From Druceiella hillmani (lineage: Eukaryota > Arthropoda > Insecta > Lepidoptera > Hepialidae), in contig JAYKKI010000066.1 in NCBI GenBank assembly GCA_039881145.1, positions 11,485,001 to 11,549,000 of the forward strand: a stretch of DNA of 64,000 bases, written 5' to 3'. Positions 25,150 through 38,409 of this stretch are shown here, one piece after another. Under the pieces are notes generated by a model. It had not been told where the DNA came from, did no database searches, and saw only the letters and a list, made by a program, of their open reading frames with translations. How positions within the stretch are numbered: position 1 is the stretch's first letter; every line of letters starts with the position of its first letter. Both the position numbers and the translations under genes were made by a program.

Positions 25150-27179
25150 AGTAATAGTGGTTATACCTGGCCAGTAACCTAAGGTATGTTAAAAAATACT
25201 TACATTATTTTTGGATTATTTATTTAAATTACATGTGAAAAGATTATTTTTCTTAACTTTTCTTGTCTTTTTAATACGTTAACAAACAATCAAATTTACC
25301 TTTATATTTTCCATGTACTTGATATATGTAACAGCATAATAATCGGTGTTGAAATTTAGTTGGTAAACTGTAAAATATTTTACAACGAAAACTCTTTATA
25401 GATAGACAAAAAAAATTTAAAAAAATACAGAAATATAAGTAATGCAAATATTGACATTATTTAGGATGGGAAAGACAGGAAAGGACAAGGGCATAAAGGA
25501 AAAGGTTTCAGAAGATACAGGACTTTTTCACTCGATCTTTGAAAATGTTGAGGGACGTGATTTCCTGACGTTGGGATCCAGGTGGTTCCAAATGTTTACT
25601 GCCTGGACAGTGAACTATTTTTCGTAAGTGGTAGAGGTATGTTTAGGAATAAGTAGGGTAAGTGAACTTTCAGATCGCAGCCTAAGGCTGTGAGCAGACA
25701 AATCTTCAAATTTACCAGTAAGATAATTTGGGCTTTGAGTATTTTTTAATATGTTAAAAAGAAGTGTAAGTAAAACATAGAAAAAGATCTACAGGTAAAC
25801 ACTGATGAAAATAAAGAAGACTCATTTATGTCCTCTAATAACGATTTGATTATAAACTCTGATGACGATACTTCCTAGCAGCTGGAGCAGGATCCCTCTG
25901 ATTATTCACATCAAAACCTAAAGATACACGGTAAAGGCTACATTTATAGGTAAAATAAAAATAATTTGGCAACGAATCTATGCACCCCAAGCACTCATGT
26001 ATCAGCTCGTGAAAGTATAATTTTAACATCTGTACTCACAAATAAGATAAGTGATAAGATTAATCTGATACTTACATGTATTTTGTTTAAATGTAATAAA
26101 ATGTTTGACAAAAATATGGAACATGCCGATGCTTACAAACAAGTTCAATGCTTTATGTCTTTACTTAAAAACAAGTTCAATACTTTATGTCTTTACTTAA
26201 AAACAAGTTCAAGGCTTGGTCTTTTTCTTCAATCAGCGACTGTGAAGAGTAATCTATTTTCTACCAGGATATTATTTGACACTGATACAAGTAGAAATGT
26301 TTTAAGGTGTAGATAGGTAATGGGACCTTGGATTTCTCATTTATATATTGTCTGTTTAACAATAATATATTGTCTGCGTAACAATAAAGTGCTTTAAAAA
26401 TAAAGCAATAAACTAAAATTTCGACTCTTTTTACAGAAAGTTTATTGTCTATCATAAGAAATCTTAGTTAGAAAGTTCTTATCTGATTAACTATGAAAAA
26501 CTAGTCGACTTTAGAGATCGTTGTTTATTTCGCATGTATATTCCAAGTAAATCTAAAAATAATGACATTAATATTATTATGATCTAACTATTATGATCTA
26601 AGATTATTATGATTCAAACTCAATGCATGTTTATGTCTACTTCTACAGATACTGGAAATAATGACTGGCAATACATATTTAAACCAACTTTATAAGCCTG
26701 TCTATGGAATTAACAGAAACATAACAATCGAAAACTTTTTCACATTGGTGGCATTAGCTTCAGAACTGCTGCAAAAATTAATAATGGTTTTAATAATATA
26801 TTTATTCCCGGAAAACCGTAATGTATTGTATTGGACTTTACGTTACTTATATATTTAACATGCTATTATTAAAATGTGATTAAAGAAAATTAATAATTAT
26901 GTAATTAAAAAAAATTAGTTCATAATTAAGAAGGAAATTCAAATATCAATCACTTAAAAATATATCAATACAAAATTCCCGATTCAATGTTATTATTTTA
27001 TGCACGAATTTAAACTAATTGTAAGTCAATTTGAATATTGTCATTATTTGCAATTAACGTAAATTAAATACGTAAACACGTAAAGTAAATTTTAATAACA
27101 AGTATAAATATCAGTATTCCTTTAGATATGGTTTGAATTAAACCATTTATACCTTAAAGTCATGTTATTCAAGTACATA
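25150..27179. other. Gene-free stretch with a 32-bp tandem repeat
   Basis: At 26139-26217 the unit ACAAGTTCAATGCTTTATGT plus 12 bases occurs twice in full (two differences) and once in part. It creates the open frame at 25966-26316, which is not otherwise convincing. The rest of the stretch shows nothing recognisable. Confidence 0.6.
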
Positions 27180-28620
27180 TTTGCGGTCCGGCGGCGGTCT
27201 CCAGGTCATCGCTCCAGCGAGCTCTCAGATGCTCCCGAGATCTGTTGTGACCGCGCGGCCACCAGTGCAGCGCCCGCTCAGTTCAACGTCCATCTGCAAC
27301 GCTATTTGAATTCGCAAGCGAGTTAGCCGGCGTCGGCCACTTGTGTTTTCTTTTTTATATTAGCATTTCTTTGACAATAACTAATTTTTATACCTAACGT
27401 ACTTCTCTCAGTTGCCTTGAAACCTTGATGCCTTTCTCGACTTATTTGGTAGTAATGTCTGCTAAAGCTATATTTTGGTTTTGATAAGAGTTATAAAAGG
27501 TTTCGTAAAGACTAAATCGTCCTGACAAAGACGTCTTCTTCTTTCCAAGTAATCACCCATTTATTCTAGTTTGAACGAAGCCTTATGGTTTTCGTAAATC
27601 TTTTAAATTTTATGCAAGTACTTTGCCTCTTTGCTCAACCAATTTATTGATAGAATTAAATGCCTTATAGTGATCAAAAAACGCTATATAAAGCGGCAGT
27701 TTTTATTCGTTATATCGCACTTTTAATTGAGTCAATGTAAATGTGTTATCCGTTGTGTAACATTACATTTTTAATTCAGATTAATCTGTTCGTTGGTGAA
27801 AGTCTAGATTTTATCAGAAGTGTGTTTGTAAATATTTTATGAGTACTTTGCAATAAACTTGTTGGTTGTATTTACTGGTGTCCAAGGGATGCCCTTTTTC
27901 AAAGATTAATATGATGGTACTGTCTTCTCAGTCTTTTGGTATACAGCTGTATCAAGTATTTTAATGAAAATAATCGTTAATATGTAGAGACAGGGGTTCA
28001 ATATAAATTTATAAAACGTCATCTAAGACTTCATCCTGACAAGAGCTTTAGCCGATTTCGGTCACTCGAAACTTTCCCTTATTTCTTATTTTAATAAAAC
28101 ATAATATCTTGTCTATTTCCCTTGATTTTATCTTACGGTGTATTCTATTTTATAACTCATTACAACGTTTTGTTGTTATATCTGCTAGTCTCTTTCTATT
28201 GGGTCATTAATATGTTTCTGTCTTTATGATTTAGAAATATTATTCAGTTTTTCCTTTGTTTATTCTTTTATTAGAGCGTTTCAATTAAAATTTGGTTCCC
28301 ATTTTTCCTTGATTGCATTTCTGCTTGTATATTTGTCTGCTTGTATTTTTGTTGAGTTTTTTGTAGTGTTTTTTTTCATATTTTTAAAATAATGCCCTAT
28401 GTTCTCTATTTTAGCCACAGTTAATTCTAATGAACGATACCCATATGGTATTTGTTATTGTATAGGCGATTCTAAGTAGCTTGTGGTCAGCAATTCAATA
28501 GCCTGAGCATTAGATATTGGTTTTTGATTTTTTGTTAAGATATCGTTTTTATTTTTGTCATTCGAGGAAAGCCACATCTACTGTTTCTTTTATTTCTTTC
28601 TGGAAATTATATGAATTATG
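27180..28620 (-). pseudogene. RTE-clade LINE relic (endonuclease end to C-terminal tail)
   Basis: A non-LTR retrotransposon pol remnant read on the minus strand from high to low coordinates. Around 28490 is ADHKLLRIAY, matching the SDH motif at the end of the apurinic-type endonuclease. Around 27900 is KTEKTVPSY with EKG, the region before RT motif 1. At about 27640-27700 is PLYIAFFDHYKAFNSI, matching RT motif A, which carries a catalytic Asp. Around 27530 is CQDDLVFTKPF, motif B in the RQGDPLSPKLF position. At 27185-27300 is ALHWWPRG and then ARWSDDLETAAG, the RTE tail. Sequence from motif B to the tail is deleted, including the YADD box. Stops and frameshifts are frequent. The tail is a GC-rich island of about 160 bp inside AT-rich decay. 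Confidence 0.85.
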
Positions 28621-28670
28621 TAAAAGGGGTTTCCAGACAGTAATCTATTAAAGCCGTACCTCTTTCATTT

Positions 28671-28756
28671 CTTATGCCATATATATTTTCCTTCCATAAC
28701 TCACAAACGCCTGGAGTCGTTTGTGAGTTATGGAAAGAAAATATATATGGCATAAG
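28671..28756. repeat. Short-loop inverted repeat (39-bp arms)
   Basis: Arms 28671-28709 and 28718-28756 match at 38 of 39 positions around an 8-base loop (cctggagt). It lies at the 5' side of the RTE relic. Because the arms are nearly identical while the adjacent LINE is heavily decayed, the hairpin is much younger than the LINE. Confidence 0.9.
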
Positions 28757-30844
28757 ATCGTTTTGATACTGTCATTTTAAGGAGGAATATCAAACTAAAT
28801 ACGAAAAATAATTGAAAAATTAAAAGTGCCATGTTTATTACATTTGAAAGGCGGACAGAAAACACAAAAACGTAAAGTTTTGCAATTTTTGCACCAAAAA
28901 CACAGAATGACCAAATTTTCATGCCACTCGCCAACATTTTGTTAACTATTTATGGTCAACACATATTTCTAGTTAGAAATAGTTTATCTTACTTTTCCTG
29001 TTTTATTTTAATAACCAAGTTTATTTAAATTTTTTTTACAATTTGTTACTTTTATATAATTTAATAAAGTGTGTGAATAAAAAGAATTGTTTCATTTCGG
29101 TTATTTGTCAGATGTATGAGACGTAACAGCTTATTTCTAAAGCATGTTTTGTGAACGTGGATTAAGAAATGTCTACTCAATAGTTATAAGTAAAAATTTT
29201 GCATAAAAAATACATTAATATAAAAAAGAGAAAAAACTAAAAAATCTTTTTTTGGCCTTATATCAAAAATAAATAATAGAATAAAAGTAAAAAAAGTACA
29301 AAAATTTTTATTTATTTGAATGTTGATTATAAAGTTTATTAATTTCAAGAGTACTAATAAAATATACATTAACAAAAAATTGTCACAAACGCTTTGCGAA
29401 TTTTCAAATTTGTAATGTTGTTAATAAGAATAGTTTTATAATTTTTATGATTACCCTTTCAACCTAGATGTGGAATCCTAGTCTTTGAGTACGTTCGTAT
29501 ATATTCAACATATTTTAAATCTTTTTATGAATCAGTACATAAAGGAAAAAAACTTGAAACCCACACCAGGCCATTCAAATATCTATTTATCTCACTAACA
29601 CCTCATCGATTAAATTAAATTTTATGGCGCGCTCGCGCGAGGATTTAATAGCACTAAGTTTATTAAACATGATATTTTGCAAGAGGTACACATACGGAAT
29701 TTGTGTTTTTATTTTTTGTATTTTACAACAAAGAACGCTAATAGGACTCAAAGGTTGCCTTTTTAAGTTTTATTTGCATTTAAAAAAAGTCAAAGAAAGA
29801 AAAAAAAACTGATAAATAGCCACAGCATATGAAGGCAGTAAATCATAAGAATATGAATTTATAAACAAAAATATGGTATTATCAAATGAAAAATATATTT
29901 TAAAAATATGTCTCTCTTTTGTACTTCCGGTAAAGTAAGGGAGTTGTACAGAAGTAAGGGAGGTGGACAAACTGAATTATAAACTAAGGATGTGTGTGGT
30001 GCATATTATATGGTGCGTAGTCTTTTGGATTGCAGATGTCACAAAATATATACAGTTTCAAAATCTAAAGCAGGACAGTCTTAACTCTTCATCACTGCAA
30101 AAAATTGTATTGGAAAAACTCTGAATAGAAATGCTACTGCATCCGTTATGACCTTCAAAATAAAAGCTAATTTAAAGTATTTTACGCGATTTGTAAAACG
30201 ATCAGTTAAGGGAAGGGAGGGGATCAATGAAATAGAGTTTGAAAAGTCTTTGTCCCGAAACTGAAACATTAAAATTACAATGGTCGAGACTTACACGTTG
30301 AAACATCTATCCAATTGATTTTTGAAAGATCTATCTAAGGATATCTCACTTAGCAGGAATCGCAATTATTTTCAAATTTCATCCCTTCATTCCATTCCAA
30401 AAACATTATTTGAATTTTGCTTTATAATTTATTGTGTATTATTACACAATTACACTAAATTCATTTCAAAAGGCGCAAAAATGAAAGAAAAGTATGGATC
30501 TGCGACCTTAATCTTGAAGTAAATTAGTTTTTAGATTAAACATTTTTAACTGATAATCACCATGTAAAACGGTTGTATTTATACAAATCGCTATGATAAT
30601 TGTCATATGTGACATAGGTAAATACTCAAAAAGACATGATTTAGAATTTAGTTTTTCACTTTGTTTTTTAAAAAAAAAAATTAGAATCTCATATCGTGAT
30701 TTTTTACCATAATAAGGCTGTATATTATGCAACAGTCAAATATTACAAATGTAACACATTTCGACTACAGAGCTTTAATTTCAGTTGGAATTTTTTATGG
30801 GCGCGGATATTGCAAATAGGATATTTCTTTTCATCTCAATCAAT
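28757..30844. other. AT-rich gene-free stretch
   Basis: Nothing supportable. A tiny CpG-rich palindromic patch (GGCGCGCTCGCGCGAGG) occurs near 29625. Open frames of 62-74 codons on both strands overlap each other and look like chance. Confidence 0.55.
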
Positions 30845-30900
30845 AATTAATTTCTACAAAATTAACACCAAATATATTCAGTATTTGAAATCAATTTATA
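30845..30900 (-). mobile_element. Fragment of the foldback family (outer module only)
   Basis: The minus strand reads GAATATATTTGGTGTTAATT followed by TTGTAGAAATTAATT, matching the module that precedes the arm in copies A and B (15071 and 32373) and that follows the arms in copies D and E. The arm and ribozyme-like part are absent here. Confidence 0.6.
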
Positions 30901-32160
30901 AGGATTGTAGGTTTTTATGAGTTTTTTAATATTTATATGTAGAAATATATATCGGTATGAAAAATATACCTGGTTTGAGAAATCACCATACTTCTTTAAA
31001 TAAATTGACTATATATTTTTTTTGAACGTGGTCTGCTTTATTTTTAGCCTGAAATGGGATTTAAAAGAATAATCATATTCAATTTGAACGGTTTTTTGAG
31101 GCAATATAAAATAAAGTAAATGTTTCAATAATAATTAAAAGAAATACTGGTTGCTTATAAATTGATTCTCCAGTTTTTACATTCTAGAATAAAAAAATTA
31201 GCACAGTAACTAGTTGCAAACTGACCACTGTCAATTCCACAACTGACTGGGACCTTGGTCATGGTCATTCATATGTAATCCACACTTGTTACTAACGAAA
31301 TCCTTAAGCATCTCATAATTGGTTATTTTAGATATATTTCTAGGTGGTTTATGCTATTCATTCACCCAACAAATTGGTTTATTTTCTTTTATAGTTCACA
31401 TTGCTAAAGATATAAAAAACACATCGCTTTACATTGATGTTGCATTGTTTGAGCTGAATAATTTGAGCTAGTGTATTAAGTAATTTAATTTTTTTAGTAT
31501 AATAAGTAATTTTCGAACGGCAGAAAAATTGTGTTTCCATAATAGATATAATATCATTTACTAATAAATTCTTCTTTTCTCTTCGGCTTCAGCAATAAAG
31601 GCTTCAAATGATTAATCACCCGAATCAGATATTTTATCGAAATCATTAACTTTTTTCTCTTCGTATGTGACGAGAAATATTTTTCATAGCCTACTCTGAA
31701 AACCAATAGCTTGATAGACATTAAAGAATTAAGAGGACTATAGTATAATCGGGGAAAATTTTGTTGTGATTTTCTGCTATGCTCGTCATCATATTAGCTG
31801 CAATTATTCTATATGAACTAAACTTTGGCATGATCAGCTGAAAATTATCCACATCAAGAACAGGTTCAAGCTCTATTACATGAAATTCTTGTTATTCTGC
31901 TATGTTTATCGTATCGGGAATATAACTTGTTATTCTGCTATGTTTATGGTATCGGGAATATAACTGTAAAATCAAGGTAATTATTTGCCTCTTTCTTTAT
32001 TAAGCGTTATAATGTGGTTATAAATATGAAACAAAAATAGGTAATATTTTCATAGTTTAGCTAATATTTTAATACGTTCTTTTCATAAGTTATTATAAAG
32101 TTATAAGAAATAAAATGCTATTAAATTCTTCTTTTTTTATTGATAATGAGCGTTTTGGAA
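30901..32160. other. AT-rich gene-free stretch with a 38-bp tandem duplication
   Basis: Units 31888-31925 and 31926-31963 (CTTGTTATTCTGCTATGTTT...) differ at one base. Nothing else is recognisable. Confidence 0.65.
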
Positions 32161-32246
32161 ATTACTTTATAAATGAGCATATTAAAATAGCAAGAAATTA
32201 GGCAAGCAATTTCTTGCTATATTAATATGCTCATTTATAAAGTAAT
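32161..32246. repeat. Short-loop inverted repeat (39-bp arms)
   Basis: Arms 32161-32199 and 32208-32246 match at 38 of 39 positions around an 8-base loop (aggcaagc). It would form a long RNA or DNA hairpin and lies only about 120 bases from foldback copy B. Confidence 0.9.
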
Positions 32247-32428
32247 TAATATATAAGTACATTTATGTAATAATATAAGTACATTTATGCGATGATATAT
32301 TCACATATAACGTTTTACTTCTTCTGTTAATCTTTATTTCTACATGCAACATTAAATTTAGCTATTGAATATATTTAGCGTTAATTTTGTAGAAATTCAT
32401 TATTCACAATTAAATGAAACTACGTGAT

Positions 32429-32489
32429 AATATAAGCAAAGATCTTTGCTTATATTTGGGATATAAGCAAAGATCTTTGCTTATATCCC
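32429..32489. repeat. Two adjacent perfect palindromes (28 and 32 bp)
   Basis: 32429-32456 and 32458-32489 are each exactly self-complementary and share the 24-base core TATAAGCAAAGA...; together they form a tandem pair of palindromes. In copy A the corresponding site is a single degenerate AGCAAAGATCTTCGCT, so the duplication is specific to copy B. Confidence 0.9.
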
Positions 32490-32528
32490 ACCTGAAGATG
32501 TTGTAATACAACGAAACCTAGGTCGTGG
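32488..32528 (+). ncRNA. Hammerhead-ribozyme-like motif, copy B (all elements intact)
   Basis: Stem I CCAC (32488-32491) pairs with GTGG (32525-32528). The core CTGAAGA is at 32492-32498, with one extra T at 32499. Stem II GTTGT-AAT-ACAAC (32500-32512) is perfect. GAAA is at 32513-32516, helix III is ACC-TA-GGT, and C at 32524 is in the predicted cleavage position. This matches the hammerhead consensus (CUGANGA, stem, GAAA, stem, UH) in type I topology. Helix III of 3 bp with a 2-base loop predicts weak monomer activity; the self-complementary ACCTAGGT would allow a double hammerhead. The bulged T is a departure from canonical forms. Confidence 0.6.
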
Positions 32529-32589
32529 TAAAGAAATTAAAGATAGTAGAAATAATACTACATCACGTATTTTCATTTAATTGTGATTA

Positions 32590-33422
32590 AATTTAGCCTT
32601 GAGGAAATATTGTAAAGAAGCTGTTAAATTTTAATGAAACTGGTTTTCCCTATGCAGACAAATAATTTTTGTTCCATTGTTTTTTTTTAATAAATGTTCA
32701 ATAATAGATATAAATTGTTACGTTTATATTCACTACCTATGCGCAATTTACATATATTATTTATATCAACATAAGGGATGCAAAATTCGCAGCATTTTAC
32801 TTAAAGCAATGAACGTCATTTTTCTTATTCAAAAAACTGTTTGTATCGTCCAAATTTTAGCTTGAACAATCTTTATTTATTTATCAATATGTTACATGTA
32901 ATTATTAGTGTTAATAAATTTTACTGTATTTGTAAAATATATATCTTCGACACATTTTAAGAAATGTATTATCAAACCAATTTTAATCCAGTGCAACTTG
33001 GATCAGATGATGAAACAGTTGAAACAGAAAAGTGGAAAAATTTCGACATAATTCGGATCCAGATTATCTTTTCTAATACCAGTGTATTGCCAGAAATTGA
33101 AAATTACTTGAGTGTGTAATATTTTTAAATACAAAGATCAATATCTCTTGTAAACCACAAAGAAGGAAAATAATCACATTCAAGGGAAATTCAGTACGAA
33201 ATAGGAAAATGTTGTCACAAGTATAGATCGAATATCAATCAATTTTCAGGCCGTATTTGGTCTCGAGTGGACTCCACATGAGACGCACTCACGCATAAAA
33301 TAAATTAATTTTGAAAAATCATCGTAACTTCCTATTTTCACCCGATGCAGATACAAACCTTCTATATCATTATTTCTTCACATTTGCCAAATTCATGCGA
33401 ATAGTAAGTCATATATTTAATC
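32590..33422. other. AT-rich gene-free stretch
   Basis: Nothing supportable between copies B and C. A 62-codon open frame at 32677-32865 resembles no recognised family. Confidence 0.5.
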
Positions 33423-33545
33423 CCAATTAAATTAAACTAATTGATGTAGTATTATTTCTACTTCCTTTAAGTTCTTTAGCACGACCTAGGTTTCGTGGTA
33501 TTACGACATCTTCAGGTGGACTATTAGCAAAAATCTATCTATGAT
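33423..33545 (-). mobile_element. Foldback family, copy C (half element)
   Basis: One arm (AATTAAATTAAACTAATTGA, then TGTAGTATTATTTCTACT) followed by the ribozyme-like motif on the minus strand and CTATTAGCAAAAATC, the centre of the element. The second arm is missing. The minus-strand motif occupies 33479-33519. Confidence 0.8.
33479..33519 (-). ncRNA. Hammerhead-ribozyme-like motif, copy C
   Basis: The core CTGAAGA, GAAA and ACCTAGGT-C are intact on the minus strand. Stem II is GTCGT-AAT-ACCAC, with one internal mismatch. Stem I is reduced to 3 bp because the fourth pair is C-C (CCAC against GTGC). Confidence 0.45.
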
Positions 33546-35069
<1,524 letters not shown>

Positions 35070-35960
35070 TAATAAATTATGGCATAAAAGCTTTCTATTT
35101 AAAAACTGAAAAATTAATTTCATCAAAGAAATTTCTCTTCTGTGATGCCAAGTGTGGTAAATCAGTGGTAAGCAGCTACGGAAAGTAGTAAAACACGTTC
35201 GATCGTCTCATTGCTACTTTTTCAAAATGCCGGTCAACAACGTCAATGCGTGTAGACTGTAGGTCATCACACAACATTTGCTTGAATTAAATCGCAAACC
35301 GCTGGCATCATTCCATTTGAAACGGTATTGATAAGATGCTACAGTAACTTTGCCTGCCTCTGCTACTGTAATTAAGCTCTGCCTCAAATAGCTGAGGAAA
35401 TCTTTACGTCACGCGCAAATGGAAGGCGTTGTGCGTTTTAACTATATTACCGATATTATTTACCAGAATAATGCACTGGAAAGGCCCAAGATTCGAAAAC
35501 TGGCTGGCTCCTGTTCGCGTAAATTTAGAGTCAGATATAAAATTACTTAATTGATGTTATTATTCTCTGTCTCCAAGATGCAAAAAGAGGAAACATGAAA
35601 TCTGTAAGGAGAAATCAATTTTGCCAAAGTGATTTATTAGTATATAATTTTCCACGCAATTAGTAGCTTCCTTGTAGATGAAATATCCAAAAATTTACTC
35701 GCAAAAAGAGATGAACCTAATAGGAAACGTAGTTGACAAAACAAGCGAGATTCTTAATAGTCGAACGCCTTATACGAATTCGAAATCTAATTTCTATAGG
35801 TAAATAAATGTCGCGGTATGACGCGAATTTGAATAGTTAAACTAGCCAGAGAGGACCGCAATCGGTCGAAAATTGTTACTTGAGAACCGTTACCACCCTT
35901 AGGTACCGGCGTTATCAGAGTAATTTTCCATCATGAGAAACAGACTCCAGCTACTCTAGT
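35070..35960 (-). pseudogene. LINE reverse-transcriptase relic (jockey/R1-like), RT core
   Basis: Minus-strand reading, high to low coordinates, gives the RT core in the right order across several frameshifts. TLITPVPKGGNGSQ and then NNFRPIAVLSG lie at about 35930-35850 (fingers). SYKAFDY lies near 35785 (motif A, D kept). GASQFSNLGPFQ and then LVNNIGNIV lie at about 35510-35430 (motif B and beyond; the usual GxPQGSxLGPLLF is degraded). WNDASGLRFNSSKCCVMTY lies at about 35320-35265 (the usual WCxxNxLxLNxxKCxVMTF). The YADD box, expected near 35410, is lost. Stops are frequent, so the copy is dead. It may belong to the same family as the 17.2-kb or 38.4-kb relics, but the segments barely overlap. 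Confidence 0.85.
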
Positions 35961-36314
35961 GTGAAATAACTTTCATCACGTATTAACAGATAAAGTGGAA
36001 ATTTAGTAAGACCAAATATTTGAATAAAATATACGAATTGCTATTCATTATTCGAATAATCGCCAGGCGTTTTGAAATAGATATGGAAAGTAAATGTTGA
36101 CGAAAATTTCTCTTAAATGGCTTTTGTCTTAACAGTGATAACTATTTATTACTTTTATATTAGAATTTGCAAAATTTACTTTGAATTATTACGTAAACCC
36201 AGGTAAGCACCATGTTTTATCTATCATAAATATGCTAGTTGTCAGTTTTGTACTCAATGTCCTGGCAAATTACTCACATAATAATAATCAACATATGTAA
36301 AAATATTCCTGTAC

Positions 36315-36362
36315 TATATATATATATATATATATATGTATATGTATATATGTATACATAAA
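36315..36362. repeat. TA/TG microsatellite
   Basis: About twelve TA units followed by TATG-interspersed repeats. Confidence 0.9.
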
Positions 36363-36849
36363 TATTTATATACACATATTTGTGTACAAGAGATTACTGA
36401 TACTAATAGCGATATTATAATTTAAAGTTCAGATGGAAATGATGTAGTTATCGGGTAACCGTGATTTCTATATTAAGAATCTAAAGCGCTAAACAACTTA
36501 TTTCACTCTATTTACCAACGAATTTTAAATTATTTTTGTTAATATTTAGCTGGAAACTTACACGTTTTGCTTTCATGATATTAATTTAGAATGCCAAACT
36601 GTAAAATTTACTAGAGCGAATAGCTTTTAAAACATGCTTGGTATTAATTGAAGCACATTCATGTCGGATTTTAAAAGTTTTTATCGCCCACGTTCGTTTT
36701 TATATTTTTAAATTCTAAAAACTTAGTTATTTAATTGAAACTCTTGAATTGAATCGAAACAAAACATGATTAAATAAATTGCTTGTCTTTTTGTTTAAGC
36801 CAATTATTACAGATTTATTTTAGATTAGGTATTTAATGACACAAGAAAA

Positions 36850-37025
36850 AGAGTGTTATTTTGATCAAAGGAGTATGTTGTATACACTCGGCAATGTGGC
36901 AGTAAATGAAAATAACACATTACTTTCTGTTTACTTCATTATAGTCACTGGCAATATGTATGACATTAAATATAATTGAGTGTAAGCCAACATACTTTTT
37001 GATCATTCCGTATAACATCTCTGCA
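36850..37025. mobile_element. Imperfect inverted-repeat element, MITE-like
   Basis: The left arm has TTTTGATCAAAGGAGTATGT and then ACACTCGGCAATG. The right arm is the inverse, GAGTGTAAGCC, AACATACTTTTTGATCA, ending near 37010. Inner segments (GCAGTAAATGAAAATAAC and GTTTACTTCATTATAGTCAC) are also partly complementary, so the whole of about 170 bp can fold back. Size and structure suggest a MITE. No target-site duplication could be fixed and no other copy is in this window. Confidence 0.45.
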
Positions 37026-38409
37026 GTAAATTTATTTATAAGGTAATTTGTGAAATATTTCCGTCTTTATTGAATTTTATGCCATGAAGACATCATTTCT
37101 TTCGGCTCCTGGGATAGAATCAAAACGTCGTTGGCAAAATGCTCACCTTTTTAATCAATGAAATATTATAAATGTTTTTAAATCACAATCAGAGTAATTT
37201 TGATATTTTTTATATTATTTATAGCCGTTTGTAAATAATGTTAAACTTTTATAAATAATATGACCAGTATTCTGTTCAACGTACGTACTTGATTCAATTC
37301 AATTTGACAAGTTATTTTAAATAATTAAGGTCTAGACATTTAGGTGAGGAATAATAAGCTATTAGAATTTTATAATTTGAGTTTCCAATAAATTTATTTA
37401 GTTTCATTGCTTCAATTTGCCACTTTCACATATTAACTAAGCGGTTTGATTATTCTAATGATCGTGTACCGTTAATATTGCTAAATATTTATAATGAAAT
37501 TACTATTGAATTTTATATTTGAAATATGTCTGTATTTTTTGTTCATTCCATTGGAATTAACATTTTAATGAAGGGTAGGTACCAAGTTATGTATATATAT
37601 TTATCATGTATGTTAATAACATGACATTTTCACTAGTTAAATGAATCATAATTTTAATGCAGCTGATGTATTTTTTAAAATGAATTACAGCTTTGATTTT
37701 TTGAGCACGCCAATATGGCGGATGGGTATTTGGAAGTCAACAAAACTTTTTTCTGGGTCAGATGGGAATGCCCTTCCCATAATTTTTTATTTCCAATCTC
37801 ATTGCTTGTTAACATATTCGTGTCCAAGTTTCAAGCCGAATTTTTACCGGAATTGTACTTGTCTCTGACAGATAAGTCCAGACAGTATGTAATTTATGCA
37901 TCATAAAAGTGATTCGATCTAGTAAATTTTACGGTTATGTGTTCCTAATATCAAAAATGTCCGAATCCTAATATTAGAAAGTTTCAAACGTGATATAAGA
38001 AATATCAAAGTTTCTGGCTGAATAATAACAAAGATTATTTAAAATTCGCCAGAAAGTTTACCGATTACAGCCTACAATGCGGAAATCATGACAATCTGGT
38101 TCAAAAATTATTCCGTACTACATTATATCCGTTCTAACATGAAAATCCTTTAAATTGTATTGTCGTCTTTCTTCACAGATAAGTTTCAAATATAAAGTGA
38201 TTTATTTATTTTTTATTTACTTTATTTATTTTTCTGAAAACTGAAAACTAAGTGTACAGTGGCAGACTTTTTGCTACAAGAGCAATCTTTTACAGCCAAC
38301 CGCAATAAATTAAATAAAAACATTGAGTGCTGCGGCAGATTGTAATTGATATTTAAATATTAATTAATTCTACTTGCAATATAAAATATATGATGATGTG
38401 TAATAATAA
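37026..38409. other. Gene-free stretch with one GC-raised patch
   Basis: 37641-37906 has two overlapping plus-strand frames (reading WRMGIWKSTKLFSGSDG and MADGYLEVNKTFFWVRW) in a slightly GC-raised block containing AATATGGCGGATGGG. It may be a transposon fragment, but no family could be named. The rest is AT-rich and featureless. Confidence 0.4.

Larger units (their letters stand above)
32363..32586 (+). mobile_element. Foldback element with hammerhead-like motif, copy B
   Basis: The best-preserved copy. The outer module TTAATTTTGTAGAAATTCAT is followed by the left arm AATTAAATGAAACTACGTGA, two adjacent perfect palindromes (32429-32456 and 32458-32489, each centred on AGCAAAGATCTTTGCT), the ribozyme-like motif, and the right arm from 32545 (AGTAGAAATAATACTACATC). 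The left arm has lost the GTAGTATTATTTCTACT part that copies A and C keep. No coding capacity. Confidence 0.85.

Noticed and set aside
27180..27345. CpG-island promoter
   Set aside because: The minus strand encodes the RTE retrotransposon tail, which explains the GC content better than a promoter.
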